Shown: positions 43,979 through 55,689, counted from the first letter of the stretch. The stretch: DNA of 64,000 nt from Flaccisagitta enflata (GCA_965153355.1 OZ231128.1:12834001-12898000); one strand, 5' to 3'. Notes: generated by a model not told the origin, from the letters alone. Program-made: numbers and translations.

Positions 43979-44532
43979 TTTAGTCTTTGCAGTAGGGGAG
44001 GATGCGGAATGAGGAAGAGGTGTTAACATCCACGACTTTCCCTCATTCACATTACTTTTTGGTGTAACTTCTCCCATGTCAGAATCCTTATCTTCATCCC
44101 TGATGCCCAAAAGCTTGCGATTTCAACTCAGATATCCTTACCCGAGTAGATCCACACAAGGGGTAAGAAATCGATCAATTCTGTCACCTTCCTTCCGTTC
44201 GGTAGAATGCAATCGCGGTAAGGGATTTTGCGCTTCAGTTGGAGATAGAGATCCTTCTTGAAATTCTTGTCCTTGCCGTAGTAGTTGCCAAATTGGAAGG
44301 AGAGGCTCAGATCCTTCTCCGTATCCATGCCGACAAGATAGTCTTTAATTCAGCTTTTCACGATGGCCTTGGTGATGATTGAAAGTTCCTCCTTCAAATT
44401 CTTGCGATTTCGGATAATTGCTCGCCCTTGTCTCTAGATATGCAAGTGCGTGCTAAATCTTCTCTTCGTTCCAAGGGCAGAAAGGATGCTGTTGGCGATC
44501 CTACTCACCCCGTCGTCTCCCAACTCAGCCAT
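43979..44532 (-). pseudogene. Degenerate coding region of unknown family
   Basis: From an ATG at 44,532 one frame reads MAELGDDGVSRIANSILSAL and continues, with two internal stops, through FKKDLYLQLKRKIPYRDC and LPNGRKVTELIDFLPLVW to a stop at 44,128. A second frame then reads GIRDEDKDSDMGEVTPKSNV up to the MITE. Low repeat content and coherent composition across about 180 codons argue for a decayed gene. I do not recognise the family. It sits where pol would be expected in the retroelement but shows none of the protease, RT or integrase motifs. Confidence 0.45.
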
Positions 44533-45400
44533 TCAATGCCGTAGGTGGGAGACAGGGGCAACGGCGTCTTTAGTCGGCGTCGATGCAAGAAAACAAATCA
44601 ATGTTTTTCTCAGATCGACCTAGAACATATCTTTTCTATCTTTCAAATTCGCCAGTGATCAGATATTTACATGAATGCAGTTTTCCGTTAGCACAAAACT
44701 TTCTCATTGTTTTTTCCTTTACTTATCTATATCAAAGTCTCTTTTCATTCTTAAACACTAATTGCATCTTCTCGTGACACCTCACTGTAACTTCCTTTTC
44801 TTCTTTTCTTGTCCGGGCCACCAGGAATCGTCGTATATTCAGCTTCAATCGCGAATCTTCACTCATGATCAGATAAGGCATTCATTACACGAAATGTCGG
44901 TATTACCGTGTCAAACTGGTTCTGACTTCTAATTTTTCCATTTCAGGACAAAATTAAATCACTATAAGAGATCAGCTCATTCTCCCTTCATGCATGGCCA
45001 GCCAGTCACACTTCACATTCTTCCTTAGCTCATCTCAGCCTAAATTTATCGACGGTTAACCATTTATTCAGAATGTTGTACCTACATCCTCAAGGTAAGC
45101 TGTTCCATTGACGAAGTCTTGATATTGTTTGGTGGTTTGATTGGCCAATAAACAGCTGATATCAATCCAGCGTGCTTGACCTGAGCAGGCAATCTTTCCC
45201 ACCTCAGGTTCGGTTTGACCTTAACTTCTGACCACCTTTTTGGATAAGAGTTGGATTATCCAGAGCTAAGGCTAATATTTATTTGGTTTTTACCTTTTTC
45301 CGTTTTTATCTTTGTATGCGCTTTTTCACTTAGGGCACGTGCCAACTAATTGCTAGGGCTAAAACTCAGTAAAACTAAACCAAAGCATGCTACGGGGTAA
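44533..45400. other. LTR element internal DNA without a recognised gene
   Basis: On the minus strand a coherent stretch of about 50 codons (about 45,222-45,068, containing VGKIACSGQARWIDISCLLA) ends at a stop. Nothing else is supported. No reverse transcriptase YxDD or integrase HHCC/DDE pattern was found by reading. Confidence 0.4.
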
Positions 45401-45403
45401 AAT

Positions 45404-45418
45404 GGGTGGGGGGGGGTT
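45404..45418. other. G/C homopolymer-rich site in the LTR element
   Basis: GGTGGGGGGGGG on the plus strand, a C-run on the coding strand. Similar C-runs lie upstream of the Gag ORF (46,993-47,000) and the RNase H ORF (47,561-47,573). Confidence 0.6.
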
Positions 45419-45539
45419 TTACCGGTTTTCTACCCTGAAGACTGACCAAGTGAACATCAATGTAGCATTGGTCAAATGGGGTGGGAGCAATATTAAATGT
45501 GGTGAGCAATAAATGTGGTGAGCAATAAGAGCGTGGGGG

Positions 45540-45795
45540 GGGAACAGACAGGTAGATCGAGAGAGACGACTTCCCCACTCAATCACCTTTGAACTCATTC
45601 CGTAGACGGTTTTGCAGTGGAGGGAGAGGGAGAGGGAAACAGTGAGGGAGAAAGAAACAGGCAGACAGGTAGACCAAGGGAGACGACTTCCCCGCTCAAT
45701 CACCTTTGGGCTTAGGGAGAGAGAAACGGTGAGGAGGAAAGAAACAGACAGGTGGATTGAGAGAGGCAACTTCCCCACTCACCTTTTGACTTCCC
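45540..45795. repeat. Imperfect tandem repeat at the Gag 3-prime end
   Basis: About three units containing AAACAGACAGGTAGAT, GAGAGACGACTTCCCCACTC and AATCACCTTTG. The end of the Gag-like frame runs into it, so the last 25 or so residues are repeat-derived. Confidence 0.8.
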
Positions 45796-46978
45796 CACTC
45801 GGTTGCCTTTCGACTGGTTGGCTCGGATGCGTTTGATCATTTCCTCCTGCATCCCACTCTCCACCAGCGCCGCCGCAAACCAGTCCACATCGTTTTCATA
45901 GTCGCTGTCAGCCCCATGTCCGTCTCCACCACGCATCTCGCGACGCCCATCGTTTCTTCCCTGACTAGGCTGACCACCTTGGTTATCACTCCGAGGGCCA
46001 CCACAGTCATTGTCGCGGCCAGGGCGCGGTTGCTCATCTGGGGGCTGTTTGTAACGCGGTTGGTCGTAACACAATTGGTCGTAACGTGGTTGGCTGTAGC
46101 AAGGTTGATCATATTGGCGATCATCCCATTGGTACGGCACACGTTCGTAGCGGCTGCCACCCGGGCTGCGGAACCCGCGGCCACCCCAATTGCGATTATC
46201 CCTTGGGTCGCCGCGGTATCCTGGGCTCGGCGAGCGGCTGTAGTCGTACCCGCTTCGGCCCGGCGTTTGGCTGCGGCTAACAACTCTCTTGAGGTCGTCT
46301 TTACCTTCCTCAGCAGCATTGTCCATTTTGAGGGACATCTCTTTCATCGCCATCTCTACTGCTTTCAGGCGGTCTTCGTCCATTGACGCCCCGACAAAAC
46401 CCACGGTCCGCGCTCCAGTGATGCCACCAATGGCACCCCTCACTGCCGTATCTCCAGCCTGGCTCTGTCCAGCCAGAGTGGCCTGGTACTTGAAAGCAAT
46501 CCTCTTGGCCTCGTCCAGCGTCTCACCATTGTTGCCGAAGTCGATCGCCATCTGGTAGTCGGTTGGTAGGGCATTCTGGAAGTTGTCGAAATAATCCGTC
46601 GCTCTTGGATTGTCCTCGTGCATGTCGACGGCCGACTTGATGCGGGCGGCGAGGACATGGAAGCTCTCGCGGCCGTCCCAGACAACCCAATTGCGCCCCA
46701 TGCGCCAGTTGTACCTCTGTTGTGGCGTGATCAGCTTCGACTTCAACTCTTTCTTCAAGGCCTCCCACGTGACATTTGGGCCCTGGCTGCATTCATCAAA
46801 AATCATGCGCGTCGCGTCATCCATCTTAATCCTGGCCCACTTCTTGTACTTGTCCGCCTTACCAGTTTGTGGCCAAGTCGACTCCATCTTCCAAGGTCTT
46901 GAACCACTTATCCGGGTCGTGGACGCCTGGAATGAACGTCTTGACCGGGATGTTACTCGTTGCTCTCTCTGTCGTCAT
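45712..46978 (-). CDS. gag: Gag-like protein of the LTR element, needs a +1 frame change
   Basis: The likely start is the ATG at 46,978, giving MTTERATSNIPVKTFIPGVH and then a DPDKWFKTLEDG stretch before a stop at 46,859. The +1 frame overlaps this and stays open for 391 codons from its own ATG at 46,887, starting with KADKYKKWARIKMDDATR. The composition and the order (Trp/Leu-rich helical N-terminal half, then a Gly/Arg/Pro/Tyr/Gln-rich basic tail with repeated QPRYDQ-like units and RG boxes) fit a retrotransposon capsid and nucleocapsid. No CCHC zinc knuckle is visible, so RNA binding would rely on the RG-rich tail. It ends in the tandem repeat above. Family assignment is by general resemblance only. 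The frame break could be a real mutation, a programmed shift or an assembly indel. Confidence 0.7.
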
Positions 46979-47002
46979 TTTGTTGTTGGGTAAGGGGGGG
47001 TG

Positions 47003-47190
47003 TGTGGTAAAAGGAAGGAGTATCACGTCCAAGTCTTTTAACACTAGCTAAAAAGCACGTTAGGATGTGTGTGCTAAAAGGAAGGAGTATTACGTCCAAG
47101 TCTTTTAACACTAGCTAAAAAGCACGTTAGGATGTGTGTGCTAAAAGGAAGGAGTATTACGTCCAAGTCTTTTAACACTGGCTCAAAAGC
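47003..47190 (-). promoter_or_regulatory. Three tandem stem-loops upstream of Gag
   Basis: Three 67-bp units, with stem-loops at 47,008-47,041, 47,074-47,109 and 47,141-47,176. On the coding strand each reads TTAAAAGACTTGGACGTGATAC (T at the final variable base in two of them), then TCCTTCCTTTTA. The outer TTAAAAG and CTTTTA can pair. The loop core GGACGT(G/A)ATACTC is shared with the single copy upstream of the RNase H ORF. They lie entirely between the RNase H stop codon and the Gag start. Confidence 0.75.
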
Positions 47191-47229
47191 GCGTTACCAA
47201 TCCAAGTTAGATTATCCGTGCCTCACTTT

Positions 47230-47526
47230 CTAATCGCCTCTGAAAATGACTTCGAAGTCAAGCTCTTGCAATTCCTCTTCATCCCAGTCACAGAGAGCTC
47301 GGCAGTCGGTCACGACGGTGAATCTACCTTGACAAAGAAGTGAGATGTTTTCGCGGACGGCGACCACAAGGGAAAAGAACTCTTTGTCCAACACTGACCA
47401 GTAGCGTTTGGCACGGTTTAGCACTCTTGAGCTAGCGTCGACGATGAGCTCTCTTCCGTCTGCTTCTTTCATTAACACAAAGCTTACCAGGGTTGCGGAT
47501 GTGTCAGTCTTGAGAACATACCGCAT
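47230..47526 (-). CDS. Stand-alone RNase H-like domain (Ty3/gypsy RT type), truncated
   Basis: 98 codons from an ATG at 47,526 to a stop at 47,230. It shows the start of a retroelement RNase H domain: LKTDTSATLVSFVLMKEADG with the first catalytic Asp at residue 8, then IVDASSRVLNRAKRYWSVLD, KEFFSLVVAVRE with the catalytic Glu at about 49, and FTVVTDCRALCDW with the Asp at about 74. The motif order matches RNase H of Ty3/gypsy-type Pol proteins. The last part of the domain, with the fourth acidic residue, is missing. There is no reverse transcriptase before it. It lies 5-prime of Gag, the reverse of the normal gag-pol order. A shared stem-loop lies 53 bp upstream. It may be an active small protein, a regulator, or a leftover. 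Confidence 0.75.
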   Translation of the reverse strand: MRYVLKTDTSATLVSFVLMKEADGRELIVDASSRVLNRAKRYWSVLDKEFFSLVVAVRENISLLCQGRFTVVTDCRALCDWDEEELQELDFEVIFRGD

Positions 47527-47578
47527 TATTATCTTTTCAGGTATATGTTGATATTATGGTTGGGGGGGGGGGGAATAG

Positions 47579-47612
47579 TTAAAAAGAGAGAGTATCACGT
47601 CCCACTCTTTAA
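47579..47612 (-). promoter_or_regulatory. Stem-loop upstream of the RNase H ORF
   Basis: The coding strand reads GTTAAAGAGTGGGACGTGAT then ACTCTCTCTTTTTAAC. The stem TTAAAGAG pairs with CTCTTTTTAA with a small bulge, and the loop holds the shared GGACGTGATACTC core. A C-run (47,561-47,573) lies between it and the ATG. Confidence 0.7.
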
Positions 47613-47691
47613 CTATGGTACGATTTAATGACACTACATGATAAAACTATTCTCCAGTTGCTAGCTAAAACCAATGATGCACAGACTCTCT

Positions 47692-48505
47692 TCAGTCTCT
47701 TCTTCCGTGCGCTTCTCTCCACATCAACCGGATCTCGGTGAGGGAACTGTCGAACACTTGACCAAATTCCCTTCCTCGGAATGCGTACCACCAGACAGAA
47801 TCTGCGTCTTCTCTTTGCTCGGTTACGCTTTCGCTTATCAGCCACGAACACAATGCCTGCCACGCGTCTTCTGAATTAAAGTTACGGTTTTCTACTTTGA
47901 TCTGGATGATAGCGAGAAGAAGCAGACGCTGTACTTCAAATTGGGCATCCACAAGACACTGGCCAAGAATCGATCTTTCGCGGAACTCACTCCTATTTGG
48001 CTGCAGTTCGCCCCAGTCGTTCTCTGGTTTTGCTCCCGTGTCGTAACCAACGGCGCCTTCCAATTCTTCCGAATCGTCGCTGCTTGAGTAGTACAACGAT
48101 GAAGCCGAAGATACGGTTGCTTGTTCTTCCCAGAAAAGCGTCTCGAGATTCCACTCCAGTTCCCGTTCAAAGTTGTCCGCGCGGAAACGTTGGCGGCGGC
48201 GTTGCCGGTGAACCTGTTCTGCGACTCCGAATTGGCGTCTGAATTCCCGCACTTGTTTTTCGATGTCGGTCTCCGACGAGTCTGACGCCCGAGTAACTGG
48301 AAAGATTGCGTCAACTTCGTTGTCGGAGTCTTGAACTGGTGCGGCGCATGGAATGGTACTGCTGGTATGCGTCTCTCATATACTCGTCACGCTGCTGCTG
48401 AGTTGCGTTCGGATTTTCCAGGATGAATCTGTAGAGAGGTCCATCTCTGAGAGCTTGTGTCATGCAAGAATTAAAATCAAAGTTAAAATTGACAGTGCGT
48501 TCCAT
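47692..48505 (-). CDS. ORF-A, unknown protein of the LTR element, in two overlapping frames
   Basis: First ORF after the 5-prime LTR. From an ATG at 48,505 one frame gives 64 codons (it includes LYRFILENPNATQQQRDEYM and YQQYHSMRRTSS) and stops at 48,311. The +1 frame, open from about 48,375, continues as an acidic stretch (QDSDNEVDAIFPVT), a basic stretch (VHRQRRRQRF), a Ser/Glu-rich stretch and a Trp-rich helical C-terminus (AWQALCSWLISESV, SVWWYAFRGREFG) to a stop at 47,692. No family is recognised. Like Gag, it needs a +1 shift. The GTG at 48,252 is not the true start because the frame is open upstream of it. Confidence 0.5.
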
Positions 48506-49066
48506 TAAGACAAACGTTCGGTCTAGTTCAGACAGACATGAAGCTAACTTTTATAAAGTAACAATTTTTCTCTGGGTTTAGGGTGGGGTTGGGGTTTCGA
48601 ATACACCTCCGTGCGTCCCCAGAAGAACAGAGCAACGTCGCACACACAAGGCTTCTCCACAGACAGGCTATTCCCTGAGTAAAGTCTGATACCTCTGGAG
48701 ATCTTATGTTGGGACGAAACTCACTAAAACAAGACAGAGGATAAAAGATAAAAGAAGTAACGGTTCTCACGACCTTACAGGGGGTCAATCGATACAACCG
48801 CGCGTCTCTACCACCCGGGAAAAGCCAAGGATTCTTTTGGACAACTCCCGAGACGCTTTAGTACTTAAACAGAGTTATGCGCCAAATTGCGGCGTCAGAC
48901 AGTCGTTGCGCAACAGACGAATCGATACTCTCTTGCTTTGCCGTCTCTCTCGCCAGGCAATATTACGTTGCGGCAACCGCACAATGCCTCGAATATGGCT
49001 CAATCTATTGGCTCAGACCACCCTACTCCACACTTTGGAGGTGTATGGACAAGTCCTAGCTGGTTC
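48506..49066 (-). other. 5-prime leader of the LTR element
   Basis: Region between the primer binding site and ORF-A. It has no supported coding content. On the coding strand it includes a C-rich stretch (CCCCAACCCCACCCTAAACC) about 60 bp before the ORF-A start. A packaging signal would be expected here but cannot be recognised by reading. Confidence 0.5.
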
Positions 49067-49084
49067 TTAAAAAGCGATGCACCA
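49067..49084 (-). promoter_or_regulatory. Primer binding site
   Basis: The coding strand reads TGGTGCATCGCTTTTTAA starting two bases after the 5-prime LTR (LTR end ...CCCGCTTACA, then AT). TGG at this position complements the CCA end of a tRNA. I cannot assign the tRNA species. Confidence 0.8.
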
Positions 49085-49086
49085 AT

Positions 49087-49594
49087 TGTAAGCGGGAAAA
49101 CCACCCTCGTGATCATCCCCGCTTACGTGGATATTGGCTTCGCATACTCACTGATGCGAATGGATATCTTCTCAGCTGTGCCTTTATTTGCGAATGTATT
49201 CCCAGAGTCTGTGGGCCATATGATGACAGTTCTAGGCCAGATCGTTTATGATGTTAGTCTCGATCAGAAGGTTCACAGCGTGTATCCTCAATCTAATCCT
49301 TTCTCTATCTGCATGGAATGATATGTATATAATGAATATAAAGGCGGCGCCAGACTTGTAGTCCAGATATACAAAACCCTAACAAATTCTCAGATCTGTA
49401 TGAGAAGAGAGACTGTTGAGGGATATTGCAAATTCACCAAAGAAATATGTGCGCCATGAGAAATGCTTTTATTTGTAAACAAACAACGATCAAGAATGAG
49501 AAAGTAGTACAATACCTGAAACTAAATATGTCACAAATAGTGACTGAAAACATAAGCTAAACGTCGTCGTGATTCTACAAATCCCGCCTCCTAC

Positions 49595-49595
<1 letters not shown>
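49087..49595 (-). repeat. 5-prime LTR (right copy)
   Basis: 509 bp, nearly identical to 39,987-40,496, with the same GTAAGCGGG/CCCGCTTAC stem next to the primer binding site. The 144-codon plus-strand frame across it is antisense to the element and I do not regard it as a gene. Confidence 0.93.
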
Positions 49596-49625
<30 letters not shown>

Positions 49626-49674
49626 TGTATGTATGTATGTATGTATGTATGTATGTATGTATGTATGTATGTAG
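49596..49674. repeat. (TATG)n, right flank of the LTR element
   Basis: About 20 TATG units starting directly at the LTR end. Bases 49,596-49,599 are the second target duplication. Confidence 0.97.
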
Positions 49675-50120
49675 GAAATATGTATGTATAACAATGCTAC
49701 CATCATCATTTTGAACATTCGATTCCCTTCAAAAATCAAAACAAAACGGGAAATGCGTCGAGTCCTATTTTTCCTGATTCCACCCCCCCCCCACCCCCCC
49801 CCCCGGCCTCGGCCTCGTCAATCGTGATCTTTCCAAGGCGGAGCAAAAAAAAAAAAAAAAAAAAAGAATCAACCACCGTTGACGAGTTTTATAGCAAACC
49901 CATTTCCTACGTTCTGCGTCGTGTTGGACTTATATGTGTGTGACGCGACCCCGTGATTCGTGATATAAATATCCACGTCAAAGATTCTAAACATTCCAAC
50001 ACTCAATTACGGAAGCGACAGAACTCAATTTTTCATTCATTTTTCCAAACACAAAGATAAATATGTCTGTTGTTGCTTTTGCTGTTTATGATGATGTTAA
50101 TGCTGCTGTTGATGGTAACG
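49675..50120. other. Intergenic DNA with homopolymer runs
   Basis: C-run at 49,783-49,804 and A-run at 49,846-49,865. No supported gene. Confidence 0.6.
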
Positions 50121-50124
50121 CTAC

Positions 50125-50218
<94 letters not shown>

Positions 50219-50230
50219 GATGGGTTGTGG

Positions 50231-50301
<71 letters not shown>

Positions 50302-50426
50302 ATTGTTGTTGTTGTTGTTGTTGTTGTTGTCGTTGTTGTTGTTGTTGCTTTTTTAATGTTGTTGGTTGTTGTTGTTGCCATGATGCCGTTCACATGTTGT
50401 CTTGTTGTTGTTGTTGTTGTTATTTA

Positions 50427-50481
<55 letters not shown>

Positions 50482-50482
50482 A
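50121..50482. repeat. (GTT)n arrays
   Basis: Two long (GTT)n arrays (50,121-50,346 and 50,403-50,482) separated by a short unique spacer. The Val, Leu and Cys frames are repeat translations. Confidence 0.96.
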
Positions 50483-50648
50483 AGGATGCTGTGGGTGAGT
50501 TTGTCGTTGATGTTGATGTTGATGTTGTGGATGTTGCTGTTGCTATTGTGGTTGTTGTTGTTGAAATTACGCTTCTGTGAATTGAGTTGTGTGTCTGACT
50601 GTTCTTCCGTTTGTCAGTCCGTACGTCTGCCTGTGCTTGCGAGTGCGT

Positions 50649-50940
<292 letters not shown>

Positions 50941-51060
50941 ATCGGAAATACAGACTGAAATATTGTACAACGTTGGCGAGTCCGATGATGTGAGATTAAT
51001 GATGATACAATGATGAAAAGTTCGCTACTTGCCATTGAGGTTTTTTGATCAAAGTAGATG

Positions 51061-51062
<2 letters not shown>

Positions 51063-51118
<56 letters not shown>

Positions 51119-51222
51119 TCGTGCGTAAGTGCGTGCGCGCGTGCGCGCGTGCGTAAGTGCGTGCGTGCGTGCGTGCGTAAGTGCGTGCGTGCGTAAGTGC
51201 GTGCGTGCGTGCGTGCGTGCAT
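51063..51222. repeat. (GT)n then (GTGC)n array
   Basis: About 48 bp of (GT)n followed by GTGCGT/GCGC units with GTAA interruptions at irregular steps. Confidence 0.94.
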
Positions 51223-51947
51223 TTATCCATTACGAATCTATGTTGTTTGCATTTCTCTCCAACAGCAACAATGAAAGTTTTCTTGTACATGAATCCATCC
51301 AGCGCTCAAATGGACTCATGACATAAGGAAAGTTCGTTAATGAGGTCGTTTTTTAGACCCGCTTTTTGTCGGCAGAGTCACAAATCTCATTTATTTGACC
51401 ATTTATTTGACCCTCGATTTCAAAACCATCAAGAAGAGACAAAATTTCCATACGAATCCGAGTCGAGGGATTTGAGACAAGCCGTCATTTTTAACTTTTC
51501 TCGGTCGAGATTCGCGGTCCAAATTTCTCACTCGCACTCTCATTATCTATTCTTTATTACTTGTTTCTCGCTCGGCTCGCTCCGTTGAAAGTGGTCGTCT
51601 GTCGTATATCGGTCAGTTTTCAGGTCTGTCCGCCTCACTTCTCATACACAGGTCTGTTTTTCGTCAGTAGCTTCCTTCTTGATATTTTTTACTCCTTTTT
51701 AATTTTTTTTCCCGTGTTTCCGAGGTTTTATAAATATCGACGTCAGCAATGGCGAATCACGTGGACTCAGCCGTAGTGTACCAGACTTCCCTCGCTGTAT
51801 CATTCTCCTGCCCCTTCCCTTTTCCTATATTCCCACTTCTTCTTTTCCTCGTTATCTTCTTTCCCTATTTGCCCTCTGCGACTAGTCCCAACCCTCCATT
51901 TCTCTGCCCCCCTCCCCTCACTCTACCCCATGGTCCTCTTTCTTGCG

Positions 51948-51951
<4 letters not shown>
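51223..51951. other. Intergenic DNA without a supported gene
   Basis: Plus-strand frames of 60-147 codons cross this region. The longest (51,749-52,192) runs through a (TC)n array. No domain is recognised. Confidence 0.4.

Positions 51952-52028
<77 letters not shown>
51952..52028. repeat. (TC)n microsatellite
   Basis: Pure dinucleotide array of about 77 bp. Confidence 0.97.
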
Positions 52029-52030
<2 letters not shown>

Positions 52031-52197
52031 GTCGGGCTGGCGCGGGTTTCTGTGGCGACGCGGTGGAACTCTCGGCCGCTCGCGCGCGTCATAACTGATT
52101 ACTTCCACTCGGATGGTCAAAACTTTTCTGGACAGAGATTTTGTGCCCATCAATTGGTGTTCGAGGCGGCTCATAGACGCAAGATGAACTAAATAGA

Positions 52198-52780
<583 letters not shown>

Positions 52781-53280
52781 AGATAGATAGACATTTGATA
52801 GATGATAAATAGATTGTAGAGTGATAGACATAAAATGTTAGAAAAAGGAAAGATAATTCTGGTACAAATGAGCTGTTATTATCACAATCATTGAGAACAA
52901 TTCGCGCATTTCAATTTCAATTAAAAACAAACTTTTTTGGGGACGGGACGCAAAAAGGGGGGTGGGTGAGAAGGGGTGTAAGAAAATTTAACATATGTGC
53001 GGAGAATAAAGGTTTGTAGTGGACTAGTGCATAGTGCGTACAAGATATTGGTATATATATATTTACGCAGGAAATGGTCACATAGTTCAAGTGAAAGAAG
53101 AAACAGGGAAAGGCCATTAGAGGAAATAATAATGATGAATCTAGAGTAATAAGAAATGCGTGGGTGAGGGGAAGAAGAGAAAACGGGATCACGTCGAGGC
53201 CTGGATGACCAGTGAGGAGTAAACGAATGGCAACGCCAAGAAAAACTCATAAACGCCATTTTATGGGATGATAGAGTTCG
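52781..53280. other. Intergenic DNA without a supported gene
   Basis: Minus-strand frames of 91 and 126 codons overlap in different phases here. Neither shows a recognised domain. Confidence 0.4.
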
Positions 53281-53745
<465 letters not shown>

Positions 53746-53939
53746 AAAGAATAGTAAGACAATACGAAATAGAAAGAAAGAAACCTCATCTCTCTCCAGG
53801 CCTTAAAATCGAGTGAAAATTTCTTTAAAAAATGAATTCTTCCATTAATTTTTTGGCGACCTTGACGCCGTTGTAATATAGCGCGTTTTTGTTGTAATGT
53901 GATTTGTGAAATTTCAAAAGCGCAAGGCCCGAGGATCCT

Positions 53940-53942
<3 letters not shown>

Positions 53943-53999
<57 letters not shown>
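53943..53999. repeat. (GA)n microsatellite
   Basis: Pure dinucleotide array of about 56 bp. Confidence 0.96.
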
Positions 54000-54000
<1 letters not shown>

Positions 54001-54654
54001 AGAGAAAAGTTGGAAATTCTTAGCAAACTTTTTTATCGCTTTTGCGTATTTAGAATCTTCTTTCACTGCAAAAACGCATATAAGCACCAACGATGCCGCA
54101 ACATTATTTCTTGCTTTAGTCAACTCACTTTTTAAGCATCTAGATTTTAAACTGGACAAACTCGATTTATGAGGGGTTTTTTTTTCATCAAACTGTCAAT
54201 CCATCAAATCACCCATCCATCCATTCATCCATTTATACATCCATGAATTGGTTGATTGCTTTGTGAGGCTTAAAAATTAAATGTATAAACATGGATTTCC
54301 ACCCTGCTCCTCATCTCTAACAATATTGTAACCTCGCACTTTTGTTTAGTATTTCCTTCTTTCTCTTTTCTGACTGGAATATGAATCTTAATCACAGAAT
54401 ATAGTTTAAAATATTGAATCTTAAATCTGCAATTATAGTTTTGCATAAGCAAAAGCGCCATATCCGTTTTAACAGTGGGCGTAGTTATGAGACGATTGGC
54501 TGTGGTTTGCGCATATTGAATCTTTTGGTGCGCATCACTGCTCAAAAGAATCATCAAGATGTTGTTGCAGCGAACGAAGCAGCGAGCAAAAAGCGCGAGC
54601 GCGCGAACGAGGAGGTATCTAAAGTACGAATTTCGTACTAGAGTTAATAGCTCA
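54000..54654. other. Intergenic DNA without a supported gene
   Basis: A short CATC-rich stretch lies at 54,200-54,245. No gene recognised. Confidence 0.45.
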
Positions 54655-54785
54655 AACACTCAAGACCGAATCGGCCTTGAGTGGATTGGAAGCTCACTGC
54701 CCTCATTTCATGATTCGGCCATGAGTGGAATGGAAAAAAACATTCCTCATTGGCGATCGGCCTCAAGTGGATTGGGAAAAAGAGT
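54655..54785. repeat. Repeated GATCGGCCTTGAGTGGATTG motifs
   Basis: Three spaced copies: GAATCGGCCTTGAGTGGATT, GATTCGGCCATGAGTGGAAT and CGATCGGCCTCAAGTGGATT. The first forms a near-perfect palindrome with CACTCAAGACCGA just before it. Similar motifs flank the (TC)n arrays at 12,853-13,019. Confidence 0.6.
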
Positions 54786-54846
54786 ATAAAGACAAAAGAA
54801 AGGGAGGAAAAAAAAACTTTTTGCCTTGATTGCATTCCCATTTTCA

Positions 54847-54957
<111 letters not shown>

Positions 54958-54999
54958 GGTGACACTCTGCCTTTACAGCATTCACGGGCGTTTTTTGCT

Positions 55000-55100
55000 G
55001 TCCCGCTCCTGTTCAAATGCTCGATTAGCCTTTTTTTATCACTGCCCCTGCTCACCCACGCATGACTCGGGTAGCCTTATATCCGGCCTTGTTTTAATTT
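55000..55100 (-). mobile_element. Family B 5-prime fragment, reverse orientation
   Basis: CACTGCCCCTGCTCACCCACGCATGACTCGGGTAGCCTTATATCCGGCCTTG is the complement of the family 5-prime region (AAGGCCGGATA..GGCTACCC.AGTC..GGGTG.GCAGGGGCAGTG). Confidence 0.6.
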
Positions 55101-55264
55101 TCTACAATAGACAACTGTAGTCATAAAAGTATAAATTTTAGCGTTACGATGTCCCCTAATTTAGTCGATGTAAGGATTTGATGGTAAGAGGGACATCGGC
55201 CTTGAAGGAAACAATTGCCTGTGCGTAGTTGTGATTTGCGTTATAACCTTGCAGCTAGGAGGCC

Positions 55265-55335
55265 TACGATTCTAAGACTCCTAGGTTTTGGACCTAGGTT
55301 TTGGACCTAGGAGTCTTAGGATCCTAGGTTTCCTT
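55265..55335. repeat. CCTAGG-rich hairpin
   Basis: TCTAAGACTCCTAGG and CCTAGGAGTCTTAGGA form a long stem around a TTTTGGACCTAGGTTTTGGA centre. Related AGGAATCTGGG/CCTAGGATTCT motifs occur in the foldback at 63,265-64,000. Confidence 0.75.
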
Positions 55336-55689
55336 GGTGGCAGCTGGTGGCATTGTTGTTCCACCTATCATACTACTCAGTACCTTGGATTGGAATGTCC
55401 GGCGGTCGCATTAAGCTTGACCTCGATTCTATCCTCAAAAGGTATGTTTTCTTATCAATGCTACCCTCGGGTGATTTGTTGAATTTTGGTAATAATGGTA
55501 ACAATCATTAGCCCTTAACTACTTTTGATAAGCGTTTTTTCTTTGTGTTAGATTGAGAAAGAATGTCATTTAGATTCTGCTTTTTGCAAAACTAGGAGTG
55601 ATACGCGTAGTAACTAGTCAGTGAGGGCTCACAAGGCCCTCTTCCATTTTTTTCAGTTTTGGTATAGTGAGGGATGTTGTTCCACCTAT
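55336..55689. other. Intergenic DNA with a short direct repeat
   Basis: TGTTGTTCCACCTATCATAC occurs twice (about 55,353 and 55,675). No gene recognised. Confidence 0.5.

Noticed and set aside
45916-46902. Plus-strand frames of 89-156 codons opposite Gag
   Set aside because: They are antisense shadows of the Gag-like ORF, with Ala/Arg/Thr-rich composition dictated by the other strand.
48887-49321. 144-codon plus-strand frame
   Set aside because: It lies across the 5-prime LTR and leader, antisense to the element, and its left-LTR equivalent is broken by changes. It is better explained as LTR sequence.
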